Shown one piece after another: positions 4,880 through 5,265 of a DNA stretch of 5,265 bases. The notes under the pieces are model-generated. The model saw only the letters and a program-made list of their open reading frames with translations. It was not told where the DNA came from and did no database searches. Positions within the stretch are counted from its first letter, which is position 1. Each line of letters opens with the position of its first letter. Source of the DNA: Nitrospira sp. (GTDB lineage: Bacteria; Nitrospirota; Nitrospiria; Nitrospirales; Nitrospiraceae); the NCBI GenBank assembly GCA_030456405.1, contig JAKDNQ010000168.1, positions 1 to 5,265 on the forward strand, written 5' to 3'. Made by a program: the position numbers and the translations under genes.

Positions 4880-5165
4880 AGACCGTGACTCCTTTCTTGA
4901 TGCGATCGGTCAGGTAGGCGGTGATGATGAACCCGTCGCCGTTCAGATGCCGGCAGACGACACAGAGCACGTACTTGCCTCGGGGCGCGTAGTAGAGCAA
5001 GACGCGATCATCTTCCTTGCTGAACCGAATATAACGCGGGTGCCGCAAGGTGTCCGCTACCGCATCCGTCAGTCCCGCCAATGCATCGTGTTTCTGCACG
5101 ATGGATTGCCAATGCCTCGCGGTGCATCTGATCCGCTTCCCGAGCTTGCAGACCGTTTGAATCAT
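4854..5165 (-). CDS. BECR/RelE-like small protein, putative RNase toxin
   Basis: A 103-residue protein with the layout of small Barnase-EndoU-ColicinE5/D-RelE (BECR)-type or DUF4258-like proteins. LGKRIRCTARHWQSIVQKH spans residues 8-26, with conserved-looking H18, W19, K25 and H26. A strand at 43-60 contains R44, R47 and Y58-Y59. Residues 65-71 form a further strand. GFIITAYLTDRIKKG at 78-92 is the characteristic C-terminal strand with T82-Y84 and K90-K91. His, Lys, Thr and Tyr at these places would suit metal-independent RNA cleavage, but the active site is inferred. Start at 5165 is chosen because the N-terminal pattern begins there and a stop lies three codons upstream in frame; the ribosome binding site is weak. 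The DUF2283 gene overlaps its 3' end. The order toxin first, antitoxin second resembles HigBA-type systems. Confidence 0.7.
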   Translation of the reverse strand: MIQTVCKLGKRIRCTARHWQSIVQKHDALAGLTDAVADTLRHPRYIRFSKEDDRVLLYYAPRGKYVLCVVCRHLNGDGFIITAYLTDRIKKGVTVYEADSDYL

Positions 5166-5177
5166 CCAGGCCTACAA

Positions 5178-5207
5178 AGTATACAGGTGTTCCGTGGCTC
5201 ACAGCAA
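5178..5207 (-). promoter_or_regulatory. Weak promoter candidate for the toxin-antitoxin-like pair
   Basis: On the minus strand TATACT (5178-5183) matches five of six -10 bases. TTGCTG (5202-5207) matches three of six -35 bases with an 18-bp spacer. Transcription would begin about six bases before ATG 5165, giving an almost leaderless message, which would explain the weak ribosome binding site there. Motif match only. Confidence 0.25.
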
Positions 5208-5208
5208 C

Positions 5209-5225
5209 ATGGCGTATAGCGCCAT
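5209..5225. promoter_or_regulatory. 6-bp inverted repeat upstream of the toxin-antitoxin-like pair
   Basis: ATGGCG (5209-5214) and CGCCAT (5220-5225) are perfect inverted repeats around TATAG. The site abuts the candidate -35 at 5202-5207, a good place for an autoregulatory operator bound by antitoxin or toxin-antitoxin complex. Confidence 0.3.
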
Positions 5226-5265
5226 CTAAAATCTTACCCGGGGACAAGTCGTTGCGCCATTTGCC

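Larger units (their letters stand above)
5166..5265 (-). other. Open frame running off the window edge
   Basis: Upstream of the toxin gene one minus-strand frame is open to the window edge and reads fairly naturally (for example G-K-W-R-N-D-L-S-P-G, then H-V-A-V-S-H-G-T-P-V-Y-F). It continues out of frame across the toxin gene to 5008, where its composition is less protein-like. It may be the end of an upstream gene or chance; the window is too short to decide. Confidence 0.2.

Overview
This 5.3 kb window looks like accessory bacterial DNA, moderately GC-rich by eye. It carries two predicted lipoproteins, an exported DUF1566 (Lcl C-terminal) protein, a hydrolase-fold protein of unknown role, a small membrane protein and a toxin-antitoxin-like pair. 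The combination of a HEAT-repeat lipoprotein followed by an exported DUF1566 protein reminds me of Nitrospirota (Nitrospira-type) genomes. That placement is only an impression; no rRNA, tRNA or phylogenetic marker is present. I see no CRISPR array, insertion sequence or complete transposase.

Layout. At 71-601 (minus) lies a small lipoprotein with an extended -10 promoter candidate behind it. The stretch 602-1229 holds no convincing gene, only a short tandem duplication, a 9-bp hairpin and a possible promoter. At 1230-1466 (plus) is a two-helix membrane protein, whose stop codon overlaps the stop of a convergent 421-residue alpha/beta-hydrolase-like protein (1461-2726, minus). In that protein the serine position of the nucleophile elbow appears to be glycine.

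The divergent control region 2727-3144 is the most interesting part. It has a TTGACA -35 box overlapped by a perfect 12-bp palindrome. Behind it is a 33-codon upstream ORF with a good ribosome binding site, which runs through nine tandem CACT units. A strong hairpin then ends two bases before the start codon of a HEAT-like lipoprotein (3145-3678), which has no nearby ribosome binding site. Repeat copy number sets where the upstream ORF ends: 59 bases short of the lipoprotein start (present copy number), inside the hairpin, or in frame with the lipoprotein. This is a plausible phase-variable translational switch and is the main hypothesis offered here. The lipoprotein gene is followed after 44 bases by the DUF1566 gene (3723-4376), probably in the same transcript.

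The convergent spacer 4377-4645 has GC-rich stem-loops and a short coding-like remnant. Finally, on the minus strand, a BECR/RelE-like candidate toxin (4854-5165) overlaps a DUF2283 gene (4646-4879), with a 6-bp inverted repeat just upstream as a possible operator.
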